This document shows, in pieces, positions 7,893 to 16,382 of a DNA stretch of 38,061 nucleotides. Location: contig JAUQQG010000072.1 of NCBI GenBank assembly GCA_030550015.1, positions 1 through 38,061 of the forward strand, read 5' to 3'. A program made the translations under genes and the position numbers. Each line of letters begins with the position of its first letter. The stretch's first letter is position 1. The DNA is from a bacterium. Lineage in GTDB: Bacteria; Sysuimicrobiota; Sysuimicrobiia; Sysuimicrobiales; Thermofontiviventaceae. Under the pieces are notes generated by a model that saw nothing but the letters and a program-made list of their open reading frames with translations, did no database searches and had not been told where the DNA came from.

Positions 7893-8402
7893 TTGGAGGG
7901 TATCCGTGTGGCCATCCTCACGGCGAGCGAGCGGGTCTCCCGGGGGGAAGGGCGGGATGAGAGTGGAGAGGTTATTGCAGATCTCGTCACTGCTGAAGGG
8001 GCGGTGGTCTGTGAACGGGTTGTTGTCCCCGACGATCGAGGGATCATCCGGAACCACCTCATGCGTCTGGCCGACGGGGGGACAGTCGATGTCATCCTCA
8101 CGACGGGAGGAAGCGGCATTGCCCCCCGCGATGTGACTCCTGAGGCCACCCTAGATGTGGTGGAACGCCTGATCCCTGGGATCCCCGAGGCAGCGCGGGT
8201 CAAGACGCTAGAGAAAACCTCCATGGCCATGCTCTCGCGCTCCGTTGCGGGGGTCCGAGGCCAGGCGCTCATTATCAACCTCCCAGGGAGCCCAAAGGGA
8301 GTAAGGGAGTGGTTGGAGGTGATTCTTCCCGTGCTCCCCCACGCTGTAAGCCTGGTGAGAGGGGAGGTCTTTCCTTGGGGGAAATCCCATGAGGGCGCGT
8401 AG
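7893..8402 (+). CDS. mogA: MogA/MoaB-family molybdopterin adenylyltransferase
   Basis: This 169-aa protein should adenylylate molybdopterin before MoeA inserts the metal. The fold motifs are RVAILTASERVSRG at the N-terminus, a Gly/Ser loop DVILTTGGSGIAPRDVTPEAT around residues 67-87, and LIINLPGSPKGVREWLE near the C-terminus. TTG 7893 is preferred because it keeps the first beta strand complete; GGGGAGAGG lies 12 bases upstream. A GTG at 7908 with a good GGAGGG would remove part of that strand. It completes the cofactor set with the two upstream moeA genes, from which it is separated by 226 bases carrying its own likely promoter. Confidence 0.9.
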   Translation: MEGIRVAILTASERVSRGEGRDESGEVIADLVTAEGAVVCERVVVPDDRGIIRNHLMRLADGGTVDVILTTGGSGIAPRDVTPEATLDVVERLIPGIPEAARVKTLEKTSMAMLSRSVAGVRGQALIINLPGSPKGVREWLEVILPVLPHAVSLVRGEVFPWGKSHEGA

Positions 8403-8435
8403 AGTCTCTCTTCCCTGTCGACGGAGAGGAGGGGG

Positions 8436-8855
8436 GTGACGTGGAAGATGCGCAACGCTTTATGGTGCTTCGTGTGCGGTCCACAGAACCCACTAGGACT
8501 CCGCCTCATCTTCCACTTTAGGGGAGAGGAGGTCTGTACAGAGTTCGTCCCAGGTCCCCATCACGTAGGGTACGATGGGGTGGTGCATGGCGGGATCCTT
8601 GCTGCTGTCCTGGACGACGCCATGGCGAACCTCTTCTTCCTCCGCGGTGAGGAAGCTCTGACCACAAAGATGGAGGTACGGTTCCGGAGGGAGGGAAGAC
8701 CTGGGGAACCCCTCTTGATCACAGCGCGCGAAGCGGGCCGAAGGGGTCAATTTGCCATGGCCCGGGCTTCGGCCGTCAATTCCAGGGGGGAAGTCATCGC
8801 GGAAGCCGAGGGGACCTTCCTGTGCCGCTCCTCAGGCGCTCCGTCGGAATCCTGA
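8436..8855 (+). CDS. PaaI/4HBT-type hotdog-fold thioesterase
   Basis: This 139-aa single hotdog-fold protein probably hydrolyses an acyl-CoA thioester. It has the N-terminal CFVCGPQNPLGLRL signature of a 4HBT subfamily, then VGYDGVVHGGILAAVLDDAMA, where His-Gly-Gly and the following Asp lie at the usual active-site region. A strand TKMEVRFRREGRPGEPL and the closing EAEGTFL follow. The GTG start is supported by GGAGAGG 6-9 bases upstream; an in-frame ATG at 8448 is the alternative. It sits 33 bases after mogA and may share its transcript, but nothing links it to cofactor synthesis. The substrate is unknown. Confidence 0.82.
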   Translation: MTWKMRNALWCFVCGPQNPLGLRLIFHFRGEEVCTEFVPGPHHVGYDGVVHGGILAAVLDDAMANLFFLRGEEALTTKMEVRFRREGRPGEPLLITAREAGRRGQFAMARASAVNSRGEVIAEAEGTFLCRSSGAPSES

Positions 8856-8909
8856 AGGGGTTTGGATGGAGAATTTTCCAAAAAGGGTGCTGGGAGGAGC
8901 AGAACGCCT

Positions 8910-9392
8910 GTGGGACGAGAACGGAATGGCGAGAAACTTGTTACCGTAAACCGTCGAGCGCGGCATGAGTACCACATCGAGGAGACCTATGAGGCGGGAC
9001 TCGTGCTCACAGGGACGGAGGTGAAATCCCTCAGGGCCGGGCGGGCGAGCATCCAAGAGGCCTTCGCTCAGTTCAAGGGCGGGGAGCTCTGGTTGGTTCA
9101 CATGCACATCCCCCCCTACGACGCGGGGAACATTTACAACCACGACCCTCTGCGTCCTCGCAAGCTTCTCCTCCATAAGAGCGAGCTCCATCGCCTCGTG
9201 GGGAAGGTCCAGCAAAGGGGGTATACCCTGATCCCCCTGCGGGTTTACTTCAAGCGAGGGTATGCAAAGGTGGAGCTTGCCCTGGCCCGCGGGAAGAAGC
9301 AATACGACAAGCGCGAGGCAATCGCCCGACGGGAGGCCAGGCGGGAGATGGAACGGGCACTGCAGCGCCGCCTGAAGGGGAAGGAGAGATAG
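8910..9392 (+). CDS. smpB: tmRNA-binding protein SmpB
   Basis: SmpB binds tmRNA and delivers it to stalled ribosomes for trans-translation. The 160-aa reading begins just before KLVTVNRRARHEYHIEET, followed by YEAGLVLTGTEVKSLRAG, the conserved IPPYDAGN motif, HKSELHRLVGKVQ and VYFKRGYAKVELALARGKK. It ends in the basic tail RREARREMERALQRRLKGKER, which enters the mRNA channel in known SmpB. GTG 8910 gives the normal family length and has GGGAGGAG about 10 bases upstream; a TTG at 8862 is possible but adds 16 residues and has poor spacing. The tmRNA gene starts 84 bases downstream. Confidence 0.95.
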   Translation: MGRERNGEKLVTVNRRARHEYHIEETYEAGLVLTGTEVKSLRAGRASIQEAFAQFKGGELWLVHMHIPPYDAGNIYNHDPLRPRKLLLHKSELHRLVGKVQQRGYTLIPLRVYFKRGYAKVELALARGKKQYDKREAIARREARREMERALQRRLKGKER

Positions 9393-9429
9393 GGGCTAAG
9401 GAGGAGATGTTCCCCTACCTCGCCATTTG

Positions 9430-9438
9430 TGGTATACT
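9430..9438 (+). promoter_or_regulatory. Extended -10 promoter element before ssrA
   Basis: TGG followed by TATACT (9433-9438) matches an extended -10 element. No good -35 is visible; TTCCCC sits at the right distance. Transcription would start about 30 bases before the mature tmRNA end. Confidence 0.45.
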
Positions 9439-9476
9439 GTGTGTGGCAGTTCACCTTGACTTTTCCCTCTGAGAGC

Positions 9477-9829
9477 GGGGGCGACAGGTCTCGACTAAGA
9501 GGGAAGAAGCAGGGCTGCGTGCCGAGGTCCAGGAACCTCGTAAAACATCCTGGAAGGCGAATACACGCCGAACCTGCATACGCCTACGCCGCCTAAGTAG
9601 CGCGGCGTCGTCTACCCGGTTTTGCCAGCGAGCCGGAGTGGGCGTGAGAAAGCTGGCTACCGCCTCCGACGCTGGCCCGGTGCCGGAGGGGGGAATCTCC
9701 AAGGGCTGGCTCCTGTTGGATCCCGCTCGGGGGAGCTGGCAGGGGCGAGGGTGAATACCCGAGCTACGCACGTAGAGGCCTTGCCCTCATCCTCTTAGGA
9801 CGCGGGTTCGATTCCCGCCGCCTCCACCA
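9477..9829 (+). ncRNA. ssrA: Transfer-messenger RNA (tmRNA), one-piece
   Basis: The 5' end GGGGGCG pairs with CGCCTCC before an encoded CCA (9827-9829), forming the tRNA-like acceptor stem with one G-U pair. The 5' part contains GGTCTCGACTAAG, close to the universal tmRNA D-loop region. The 3' part carries a T arm with CGGGTTCGATTCCCG. The best tag frame ends at TAA 9594-9596 and reads ...HAEPAYAYAA, with a second stop (TAG) at 9598. The usual Ala-Ala end fits a degradation tag. The resume codon is uncertain: in this frame it would be GGA 9552, AGG or CGA, whereas the more usual GCG at 9557 lies in a frame without an early stop. Length is 353 nt, normal for bacteria. smpB is immediately upstream. 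Confidence 0.95.
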
Positions 9830-9920
9830 AGGAATAGGAAAGGGTTGTTCGTGGATCCTTCTTTTTTGCCTTCCTCCCCGGCAGGATTGTCACTGCAAGA
9901 TGTGAAAATTCCCAGGGATA

Positions 9921-11387
9921 ATGGTTTGGGAGCGCTACAGAGGGATTATTGGAGACTGGGAGAAATTCTGGGAGTTTGCACGAAGACCGCAACCACGGAC
10001 CCTCCGGATCCAGACGGGGCGAATCCCTCCGGATCGCGTAGTGGAGAGGCTTGAGGCGCAAGGTTTCCGTCTAGAACCCCTTCCCTTTCCTCCTCACTTC
10101 TACCGTATCGTCCACGAGCCGTTTCCCATTTCCAAGACCCTGGAACACTGGCTTGGCTTTTTCTATGTTCAAGAGTCGGTGATGGGGCTCGTGGCTTGGG
10201 CCTTGCTCGGTCCGACGCGACCCCAGAGCATCCTTGACCTCTGTGCCGCGCCTGGTGGGAAGACGACGCACCTTGCAGACATTCTTCAGGAAGGAACTGT
10301 GATCGCCTCAGACATTAGCGCAAGGCGGATTCGCGCGCTCGCGAGCAATGTACTCCGCACAGGATGCCTCAATGTGATGATTGTCCAAAGCGATGGACGC
10401 CTCTTCCCCCAGGGAGCTCTCTTCGACGTTGTTCTCGTGGATGCTCCCTGCTCCGCCGAGGGGAACCTGCGGAATGACCCGGCTGTTCTCCGGGAGCCCT
10501 CACGAGGCTACCGCAGGCAAGTCACGAATCTCCAGGAGGCATTGCTCCGCCGCGCGGTCTCCCTCGTGCGTCCTGGAGGGACGATCCTTTATGTCACCTG
10601 CACTTTCGCACCTGAGGAGAATGAGGCCATCGTGGATCGCATCCTTCGAGAGGCGCCGGAGCTGGACATTGAACCGATTGACCTTCCTATCCCTCACGAA
10701 CCGGGCCTCCTAGAGTTTCTAGACATGTCCTTTGATAGGCGCTTGAGGGAGGCATGGCGGGTTTACCCCTATCACATGGATTCCGGGGGCCTGTTCATGG
10801 TCCGGCTCAAAAAGACCGGAAGGCCGCAGACAGATGTACCCCTCCCGGAGCCCCCGTTGGTCTTTCCCGGTGCGACTCTTCGCGAAGAAGAGGCACAGAA
10901 GAAGATGAAAATGGCGATCTCCTCTCTGCAAGAGGAGTTCGCGGTCGATGGAAGAATTCTAGAGAACCTGCGGTGGCTCGTGGCGGGACGGACGATTTGG
11001 GTGCATAGGTGTGAGGCCTGGCCTGTGGCGCTGTGGAAACCTGGGGGGGCCTGGAAGCTCGTCTCTTGCGGGATCCGGGCATTCTCCGAGTGGAAAGGAG
11101 GATATCGGCCAACGAGCTGGTTCTTGCAGTGGCTTGGGCCTCATCTCAAGGCACGGAAGTTGTTCTTGGAGGAGGTGGAATGGGTCCGCTTGCTTGCCGG
11201 GCAGTTCGTGGAGGCAAGAGGATTGGAGAACGGCTTTGTGGCCCTTGGGTTCGAGGGATGTGTGGTAGGGCTGGGTATTGCACGGGGCGGGCGGATCCGG
11301 CATATGCTACCTGTGGAACGTGCAGCCCAGCTCCAGGAGATCCTTGCCCTAAGATCTCATCGAAGGAGCCCCAGCGAAATCTTGTGA
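9921..11387 (+). CDS. NOL1/NOP2/Sun-family RNA m5C methyltransferase with C-terminal PUA-like part
   Basis: This 488-aa enzyme should methylate cytosine C5 in rRNA or tRNA with S-adenosylmethionine. The SAM-binding motif ILDLCAAPGGKTTHLAD is near residue 110. Two active-site cysteines are visible: the motif IV cysteine in LVDAPCSAEGNLRNDP and the motif VI cysteine in LYVTCTFAPEENE. The region after residue 300 (about 185 aa) resembles the RsmF/YebU-type tail with a PUA-like fold. The N-terminal NusB domain of RsmB is missing, so this is the RsmF/TrmL-like branch rather than RsmB; a separate rsmB lies at 33430. The exact target base is not predictable. It follows ssrA by 91 bases. Confidence 0.85.
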   Translation: MVWERYRGIIGDWEKFWEFARRPQPRTLRIQTGRIPPDRVVERLEAQGFRLEPLPFPPHFYRIVHEPFPISKTLEHWLGFFYVQESVMGLVAWALLGPTRPQSILDLCAAPGGKTTHLADILQEGTVIASDISARRIRALASNVLRTGCLNVMIVQSDGRLFPQGALFDVVLVDAPCSAEGNLRNDPAVLREPSRGYRRQVTNLQEALLRRAVSLVRPGGTILYVTCTFAPEENEAIVDRILREAPELDIEPIDLPIPHEPGLLEFLDMSFDRRLREAWRVYPYHMDSGGLFMVRLKKTGRPQTDVPLPEPPLVFPGATLREEEAQKKMKMAISSLQEEFAVDGRILENLRWLVAGRTIWVHRCEAWPVALWKPGGAWKLVSCGIRAFSEWKGGYRPTSWFLQWLGPHLKARKLFLEEVEWVRLLAGQFVEARGLENGFVALGFEGCVVGLGIARGGRIRHMLPVERAAQLQEILALRSHRRSPSEIL

Positions 11388-11419
11388 GAAGGCTTCGTGA
11401 ATGTTCCGGAGGCTGAGAC

Positions 11420-13123
11420 ATGTCCAGGATCTTGGCAACTGAACCTGTGATCGCCTACTTTTCCATGGAGGTCGGCCTCGAGCCTTCCATGCCCACGTAT
11501 AGCGGCGGCCTGGGAGTTCTGGCTGGCGATACGTTGCGAGCGGCAGCCGACCTCGGGGTGCCGATGGTAGGTGTGACCCTTCTCCACCGCAAGGGGTATT
11601 TCCGCCAGCATCTGGACGCCTACGGGAATCAAAGCGAGTCTCCTGCCATTTGGACCCCAGAGGACGTGCTGACGCCTGTGCCTGCCCACGTTACAGTGAC
11701 CGTGGAAGGGCGGCGGGTGCATGTGCACGGCTGGCAATATACGATCCATGGCCTTTCTGGCCATGCGGTTCCAGTATACTTCCTGGATACGCTTCTCCCC
11801 GAGAATGCCCCTTGGGACCAGACCCTCACCGATTCTCTCTATGGAGGGGATGAACGCTATCGGCTGGCACAGGAGGTCGTGTTGGGATTCGGTGGCGTTG
11901 CCCTTTTGCGCGCGCTCGGCTACGAATCGGTGCGGTGCTACCATATGAACGAAGGGCACGCTTCCTTTCTCACCCTTGCCCTGCTGGAGGAACTCGCAGG
12001 AGGACGCGGTCTCCGCGCTATCTCCGGAGCTGAGAAGGAGGCCATCAGGCGACAGTGCGTCTTCACCACGCATACGCCCGTCCCAGCAGGGCATGACAAG
12101 TTTCCTCTCGACTTGGTGCGCCAGGTACTCGGAGAGGAGCGTGCTTCTTTCCTGGAAGAGAACGGCTGCTGCCTTGATGGGGAGCTCAACATGACCTACC
12201 TGGGGCTGGTCTTCTCCCATTACATCAACGGGGTTGCTATGCGTCACGGGGAGATCTCTCAAAACATGTTCCCACACTACCCGGTGAATTCCATCACCAA
12301 CGGGGTCCACGCTGTCACCTGGACGTCCCCTCCGTTCGCCAGCCTTTACGACCGTCACATCCCTGAGTGGCGATGGGACAACCTGTACCTGCGCTATGCG
12401 GTCGGCATTCCCCTCGAGGAGATCCGACAAGCCCACGAGGAGGCGAAAAAGAACCTCCTCACAGAAGTGGAGCGACGCACCGGGGTGCGGCTAGATCCTG
12501 CAGTGATGACCATTGGGTTCGCCCGTCGCGCCACCGCGTATAAACGTGCAGATCTCCTCTTCTCTGATCTGAGCCGGCTGCGGGAGATCGTCCGGACCGC
12601 CGGGCCCATGCAGGTGCTCTACGCCGGGAAAGCGCATCCTCGCGACGAAAGTGGGAAGATCCTGATCCGGCGGGTTTTCGAAGCGGCGTCGGCCTTGGCG
12701 GACACCATGAAGGTGATCTATCTGGAGGAGTACGACATGGAACTTGCCCGCTATCTGGTCGCGGGGGTAGACCTATGGTTGAACACGCCCCAAAAGCCCC
12801 ATGAGGCCTCTGGGACAAGTGGGATGAAAGCGGCGCTGAATGGAGTACCAAGCTTGAGCGTGCTAGACGGCTGGTGGATCGAGGGTCATGTGGAAGGGGT
12901 CACGGGATGGTCCATTGGAGAGAGCTGGGAGCTAGAAAGTGATCCTTCCAAGGAGGTTGCCTCCTTGTACGAAAAACTCGAGCGGGTGATCCTCCCGATG
13001 TTCTACCATCGTCCAGAGGAGTATCTGCGGGTGATGCGCTCCGCCATCGCTCTGAACGGTTCGTTCTTCAACGCCCAACGCATGCTCCGCCAGTACATGC
13101 ACAACGCCTACGGGATGGGCTAG
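11420..13123 (+). CDS. glgP: Alpha-glucan (glycogen/maltodextrin) phosphorylase, short form
   Basis: This GT35 enzyme (567 aa) releases glucose-1-phosphate from alpha-1,4-glucans using pyridoxal phosphate. It begins with [20 protein letters not shown] and [18 protein letters not shown], typical of the short bacterial/archaeal phosphorylases, which lack the long N-terminal part of E. coli GlgP. Later motifs are [34 protein letters not shown] and the PLP site [14 protein letters not shown], with the cofactor lysine at about residue 470. Length is usual for this subfamily. It starts 32 bases after the methyltransferase gene. It indicates storage or use of alpha-glucans; no other glycogen gene is in the window. 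Confidence 0.92.
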   Translation: MSRILATEPVIAYFSMEVGLEPSMPTYSGGLGVLAGDTLRAAADLGVPMVGVTLLHRKGYFRQHLDAYGNQSESPAIWTPEDVLTPVPAHVTVTVEGRRVHVHGWQYTIHGLSGHAVPVYFLDTLLPENAPWDQTLTDSLYGGDERYRLAQEVVLGFGGVALLRALGYESVRCYHMNEGHASFLTLALLEELAGGRGLRAISGAEKEAIRRQCVFTTHTPVPAGHDKFPLDLVRQVLGEERASFLEENGCCLDGELNMTYLGLVFSHYINGVAMRHGEISQNMFPHYPVNSITNGVHAVTWTSPPFASLYDRHIPEWRWDNLYLRYAVGIPLEEIRQAHEEAKKNLLTEVERRTGVRLDPAVMTIGFARRATAYKRADLLFSDLSRLREIVRTAGPMQVLYAGKAHPRDESGKILIRRVFEAASALADTMKVIYLEEYDMELARYLVAGVDLWLNTPQKPHEASGTSGMKAALNGVPSLSVLDGWWIEGHVEGVTGWSIGESWELESDPSKEVASLYEKLERVILPMFYHRPEEYLRVMRSAIALNGSFFNAQRMLRQYMHNAYGMG

Positions 13124-13143
13124 GGGGCTTCAATAGGCTATCC

Positions 13144-13171
13144 TTGACAAGTTCCCTCCACGTGGTAAAAT
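13144..13171 (+). promoter_or_regulatory. Sigma-70 promoter of the marR-ABC exporter operon
   Basis: A perfect TTGACA (13144-13149) and TAAAAT (13166-13171) are separated by 16 bases. The predicted start near 13178 falls inside an inverted repeat, and the leader to the marR ATG is only about 25 bases with no clear Shine-Dalgarno. Confidence 0.78.
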
Positions 13172-13177
13172 TTCATC

Positions 13178-13192
13178 AGCTAAAGATTAGCT
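13178..13192. promoter_or_regulatory. Candidate MarR operator at the transcription start
   Basis: AGCTAA-AGA-TTAGCT is a perfect inverted repeat, and TTAGCTAA (13187-13194) overlaps it. The half-sites resemble the SlyA/MarR-type TTAGC element. Its place at +1 would let the adjacent MarR protein repress its own operon. Confidence 0.65.
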
Positions 13193-13202
13193 AAGTTAAC
13201 AG

Positions 13203-13652
13203 ATGGACCGGGAGCGGCTGGCCCAACAGTTGATTGAGGCGACCCACTTGTTCCTGCGCAACTTGTGGGTCGAGGTCCGCGCAGACATGGCCGAGGGTTT
13301 CCCCTTCCCCTATTACCGTCTCATTGGCATGCTAGCCAAACATCCGTGGACCCTGAAGGACCTTGCAAACGCGCAGCGCGTCTCCGCGCCCACCATCTCA
13401 CGGGCGGTGCGCGTGCTCGAGGAGCGGAAGCTCGTGGTCTGCGAGCGGGACAGGTCCGATCGCAGGCGGGTCTGGATCCGCCTGACAGCGAAAGGGAGGG
13501 CGGAATACCGACGCCTCCAGGCGCACGCTGTGATGGGAGCAGGACGCCTCCTGGCGCGCTTGACCCCAGGGGAACGCAAGAAACTACAGGAAGTCCTGCC
13601 ACTCCTGTACAAGATGTCCGAACCAAGGGGGGCGAAGGATGAACGCGATTGA
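13203..13652 (+). CDS. MarR-family transcriptional regulator
   Basis: This 149-aa winged-helix protein has the helix-turn-helix LKDLANAQRVSAPTISRAVR at about residues 52-71 and the wing VVCERDRSDRRRVWIRLTAKG at 81-101, with the family's D-x-R-DRR motif. N- and C-terminal helices would form the dimer interface. It is the first gene of an operon with an ABC exporter, and its ATG is nearly leaderless. Its stop overlaps the ATPase start by 14 bases, which implies coupled translation. The inverted repeat over the predicted transcription start is the likely operator, so autorepression relieved by a small ligand is the simplest model. The ligand is unknown. Confidence 0.9.
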   Translation: MDRERLAQQLIEATHLFLRNLWVEVRADMAEGFPFPYYRLIGMLAKHPWTLKDLANAQRVSAPTISRAVRVLEERKLVVCERDRSDRRRVWIRLTAKGRAEYRRLQAHAVMGAGRLLARLTPGERKKLQEVLPLLYKMSEPRGAKDERD

Positions 13653-14637
13653 GGCAGAAAACCTCACACGACGGTTCGGAGATTTCACCGCCGTCCAGGA
13701 CGTCTCCTTCACTGTCGCGGAGGGGGAGATCTTCGCGTTCCTTGGTCCCAACGGCGCGGGGAAAACCACTACCATCAACATGCTGTGCACCCTGCTCCGA
13801 CCGACCTCAGGAACCGCACGCGTTGGAGGCTACGATGTGCGCCGTGCGCCGCATGCCGTTCGCCGCAACATCGGGCTTGTCTTCCAAGATCCAAGTCTAG
13901 ATGACCGGCTGACAGCATGGCAGAACTTGTGGTTTCACGCCATGCTGTACGACCTCCCCCGCGGGGAGTTCCATCGGCGCGCCCGATACCTTCTGGACCT
14001 CGTGGAGCTTATGGAGCATGCCCACCGGGAGGTTCGTACCTTCTCCGGCGGGATGAAGCGCAGGCTAGAGATCGCTCGTGGGCTCCTTCACCGCCCTAAA
14101 GTGCTTTTCCTCGATGAGCCAACGTTGGGATTGGATCCGCAGACGCGTCGGCACATCTGGGAACACATCATCAGCCTGCGGGATAAAGAGGGGAGCACCA
14201 TCTTTTTCACTACGCACTACATGGACGAGGCAGAGAACGCCGACCGGATCGCCATCATTGACCACGGCCGGATTGTGGCCCTGGACACCCCGGAAAACCT
14301 GAAAGCAACCATCGGAGGGGACGTGCTGTTGATCCGGACAAGCGACGACAGGATCGCCGCGCAGCGGTTAAAAGAGATGCTACACCTGGAGGCACGTCTC
14401 ACGGGGGAAGGGTTGCTGATCGAAGCCAAGAGGGCCGACCAGCTTATCCCCACGGTGGTCAATCTCTTCCAGAACGGGCAAGACTCGGCTCTGACCGTCT
14501 ACAGTGTGAACCTGCGCAGGCCCAGCCTCGATGACGTGTTCATTAAGCTCACAGGGCGTGCATTGCGGGACGAGGAGGCTTCACCGATTGACCGGATGCG
14601 CTTGAGCAGCAGGCTCTGGAGAGGTTCCCGGAGGTAG
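13639..14637 (+). CDS. ABC transporter ATPase of the DrrA type
   Basis: This 332-aa ATP-binding subunit should drive an exporter together with the next gene. Walker A is GPNGAGKTT near residue 38 and the Q-loop is in GLVFQDPSLDD. The signature is FSGGMKRRLEIARGL, Walker B is VLFLDEPTLGLDP, and the switch His is in FFTTHYMDEAE. The C-terminal extension (VNLRRPSLDDVFIKLTGRAL) is characteristic of the DrrA/CcmA-type drug and lipid exporters. It overlaps marR by 14 bases and is followed by the permease after 4 bases. The cargo is not predictable. Confidence 0.93.
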   Translation: MNAIEAENLTRRFGDFTAVQDVSFTVAEGEIFAFLGPNGAGKTTTINMLCTLLRPTSGTARVGGYDVRRAPHAVRRNIGLVFQDPSLDDRLTAWQNLWFHAMLYDLPRGEFHRRARYLLDLVELMEHAHREVRTFSGGMKRRLEIARGLLHRPKVLFLDEPTLGLDPQTRRHIWEHIISLRDKEGSTIFFTTHYMDEAENADRIAIIDHGRIVALDTPENLKATIGGDVLLIRTSDDRIAAQRLKEMLHLEARLTGEGLLIEAKRADQLIPTVVNLFQNGQDSALTVYSVNLRRPSLDDVFIKLTGRALRDEEASPIDRMRLSSRLWRGSRR

Positions 14638-14641
14638 GGAG

Positions 14642-15424
14642 ATGTCTTGGCTCAAGGTGGTGTACACAATCTGGTATCGAGATGTCCTGCGCTTCTTGAG
14701 GGACCGCACGCGCATTGTTAGCTCCCTTGGACAGCCGCTCTTCTTCCTCGTGATCTTCGGGAATGGGTTGGCCCCGGCGATGACGGCCGGGATGGGGAAC
14801 GTAGACTTCCGGTCCTTCCTGTTCCCTGGGATCGTCAGCATGGCTGTGCTGTTCACGGCGGTTTTCTCGGCAGTCTCCATTGTTTGGGACCGGGAGTTCG
14901 GGTTCCTCAAGGAAGTCCTGGTAGCACCCGTCCCCCGGACAGCAGTGGCGCTGGGAAAGGTCGCCGGAGGGAGCACGACGGCGATGTTCCAGGGAATCCT
15001 GCTCCTCGTGCTCGCGCCGCTCGTCCAGGTTCGCCTCGCACCCATCCAGTGGATCACTCTGGTGGCCATGATGCTCCTTCTGGCTGCCACGATGACCTCG
15101 TTTGGGATCCTCATCGCCGCGCGGATGCGTTCTATGGAAGGCTTCCACATGATGATGAACTTCCTCCTCATGCCCATGTTCTTCCTCAGTGGTGCCTTCT
15201 TCCCTCTTCGAGGCGTCCCCCTTTGGATGGAATGGCTGGCCAAGGTCGATCCGGTTACTTACGGGGTGGATGCGTTCCGACAGGTGATCTTGCGGGGCAC
15301 GGTCCCTGAGCTCATCCTTCGCCTGCTCACCCTTTATCCGCTGGAAATCAACTTGGTCCTGCTCCTGGCATACTGGCTCCTCTTCCTCTTCCCAGCCGTC
15401 TGGATGTTTGCGAGGCAGGAATGA
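14642..15424 (+). CDS. ABC-2 type exporter permease
   Basis: This 260-aa membrane subunit belongs to the ABC-2 (DrrB-like) family. Six hydrophobic segments are visible: PLFFLVIFGNGLAP, IVSMAVLFTAVFSAVSI, MFQGILLLVLAPLV, ITLVAMMLLLAATMTSFGIL, FLLMPMFFLSGAFFPL and LVLLLAYWLLFLFPAVWMF. The soluble coupling region DREFGFLKEVLVAPVPR is the family motif that meets the ATPase. It lies 4 bases after the ATPase stop and ends the marR operon. The transported compound is unknown; a hydrophobic drug or lipid is usual for the family. Confidence 0.9.
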   Translation: MSWLKVVYTIWYRDVLRFLRDRTRIVSSLGQPLFFLVIFGNGLAPAMTAGMGNVDFRSFLFPGIVSMAVLFTAVFSAVSIVWDREFGFLKEVLVAPVPRTAVALGKVAGGSTTAMFQGILLLVLAPLVQVRLAPIQWITLVAMMLLLAATMTSFGILIAARMRSMEGFHMMMNFLLMPMFFLSGAFFPLRGVPLWMEWLAKVDPVTYGVDAFRQVILRGTVPELILRLLTLYPLEINLVLLLAYWLLFLFPAVWMFARQE

Positions 15425-15500
15425 AGGAGAGCAGGCCGAAAGCAGCTAGTGAAGGAGCCCTGGGATTCCGCCAGGGTACTCGTAAGGGAGGGATCTGGTG

Positions 15501-15842
15501 ATGACGGGAGGGATTCAGATTTTCCACGAGTCTACAGTGCCATTCGAGGAATCCCCCATGGGGCGAGGGGTAAGGCTGAGATGGGTAATCAGCAAGGCGA
15601 GCGGTGCGCCCCGGTATGCGATGCGGGTTTTCGAGGTCGATCCAGGCGGGGAGATTCCCCTCCACCAGCACTGGTACGAGCAGGAGATGTACGTCCTGGA
15701 GGGGGAAGGGATGGCCGGGGATGCTGACTCTGAACAACCTATCGGTCCTGGTACCGTCCTCTATGTCCCTCCTAATCACCCTCACCGGATGCGGAATACC
15801 GGGAAGGGTGTGTTGCGCTTCATCTGCGTGATCCCCCACTAG
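15501..15842 (+). CDS. Small single-domain cupin protein
   Basis: This 113-aa protein has one conserved beta-barrel. Cupin motif 1 is EIPLHQHWYEQEMYVLEGEG (His, His, Glu and a further His/Glu position for metal binding), and motif 2 is PGTVLYVPPNHPHRMRNTG with the last ligand His. Such proteins bind a metal and may be enzymes or sensors; no specific reaction can be assigned. GGGAGG lies 8 bases before ATG 15501, and a GTG directly before it is also possible. It follows the exporter by 76 bases, but a functional link is not shown. Confidence 0.82.
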   Translation: MTGGIQIFHESTVPFEESPMGRGVRLRWVISKASGAPRYAMRVFEVDPGGEIPLHQHWYEQEMYVLEGEGMAGDADSEQPIGPGTVLYVPPNHPHRMRNTGKGVLRFICVIPH

Positions 15843-15971
15843 CCTTCAGAGAGCACATGAGCGAGCGCATGGGAAGACTTCGATGAAAGGGAAGCGTTGA
15901 ACTACGCTCGTCCTCGTGATAGGCTCACCACCCTTAGGTTGTATGATCCGGTGGAGATCCATGCCCTCGCC

Positions 15972-16001
15972 TTGACGGGGTTCAAACAGCCGTGTTACAA
16001 T
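15972..16001 (+). promoter_or_regulatory. Sigma-70 promoter of the ileS T-box transcript
   Basis: TTGACG (15972-15977) and TACAAT (15996-16001) are spaced by 18 bases, with a TG one base before the -10 (extended -10). It precedes the T-box leader by about 10 bases. The 130 bases between the cupin stop and this promoter hold nothing recognisable. Confidence 0.8.
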
Positions 16002-16009
16002 CCCTACCA

Positions 16010-16352
16010 AGAAGAAAGCGATGAAGGGGACGAGTAGGCCGTCGTGACTCCCTCAGCGAGCCGGGAGGGGTGTAAGCCCGGTGGATAGCGCGGCTGAAGA
16101 TCCCCCCTGAGCTGCAGGCCGAAAGGGTATTCCTTGTCTGTAGCGGAGGATCCTAAGTAGGCCCTGCCGGAACCCCCACCGTGAAAAGGGGGAGGGGATC
16201 GGACAGTGAGTGTCCTCGCAAAACCTCTGGGTGAGATGTCGCCTGGAGGGTGACTGTCCCGTCCCTGGAAGGAGTGCCGGGTTCCTTACACCCGGAAAGT
16301 GGGTGGTACCGCGGGAGGTAACCCTCTCGCCCCTTGAGGCGAGAGGGTTTTT
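16010..16352 (+). promoter_or_regulatory. T-box riboswitch, isoleucine-specific, controlling ileS
   Basis: The leader senses uncharged tRNA-Ile and permits ileS transcription when it binds. Stem I contains the conserved GACGAGTAG element near 16030. The probable specifier codon ATC (Ile) is at 16100-16102 after GA, followed by CCCCCCTGAGCTGC. The T-box sequence GGGTGGTACCGCG (16301-16313) has the TGGT bulge that pairs with the tRNA NCCA end. A strong terminator follows. Its class is clear; the Ile codon fits the downstream gene. Confidence 0.93.
16322..16352 (+). terminator. Intrinsic terminator of the ileS T-box
   Basis: CCCTCTCGCC and GGCGAGAGGG form a perfect 10-bp stem with a CCTTGA loop, followed by TTTTT. 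The 5' arm overlaps the antiterminator region, as expected for T-box control. Confidence 0.93.
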
Positions 16353-16382
16353 GATTGATGGGAATCTGAGGGAGTGGGTACG

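Noticed and set aside
9780-9829. A separate tRNA gene
   Set aside because: The T arm and CCA belong to the 3' half of the tmRNA, whose 5' acceptor strand is at 9477.
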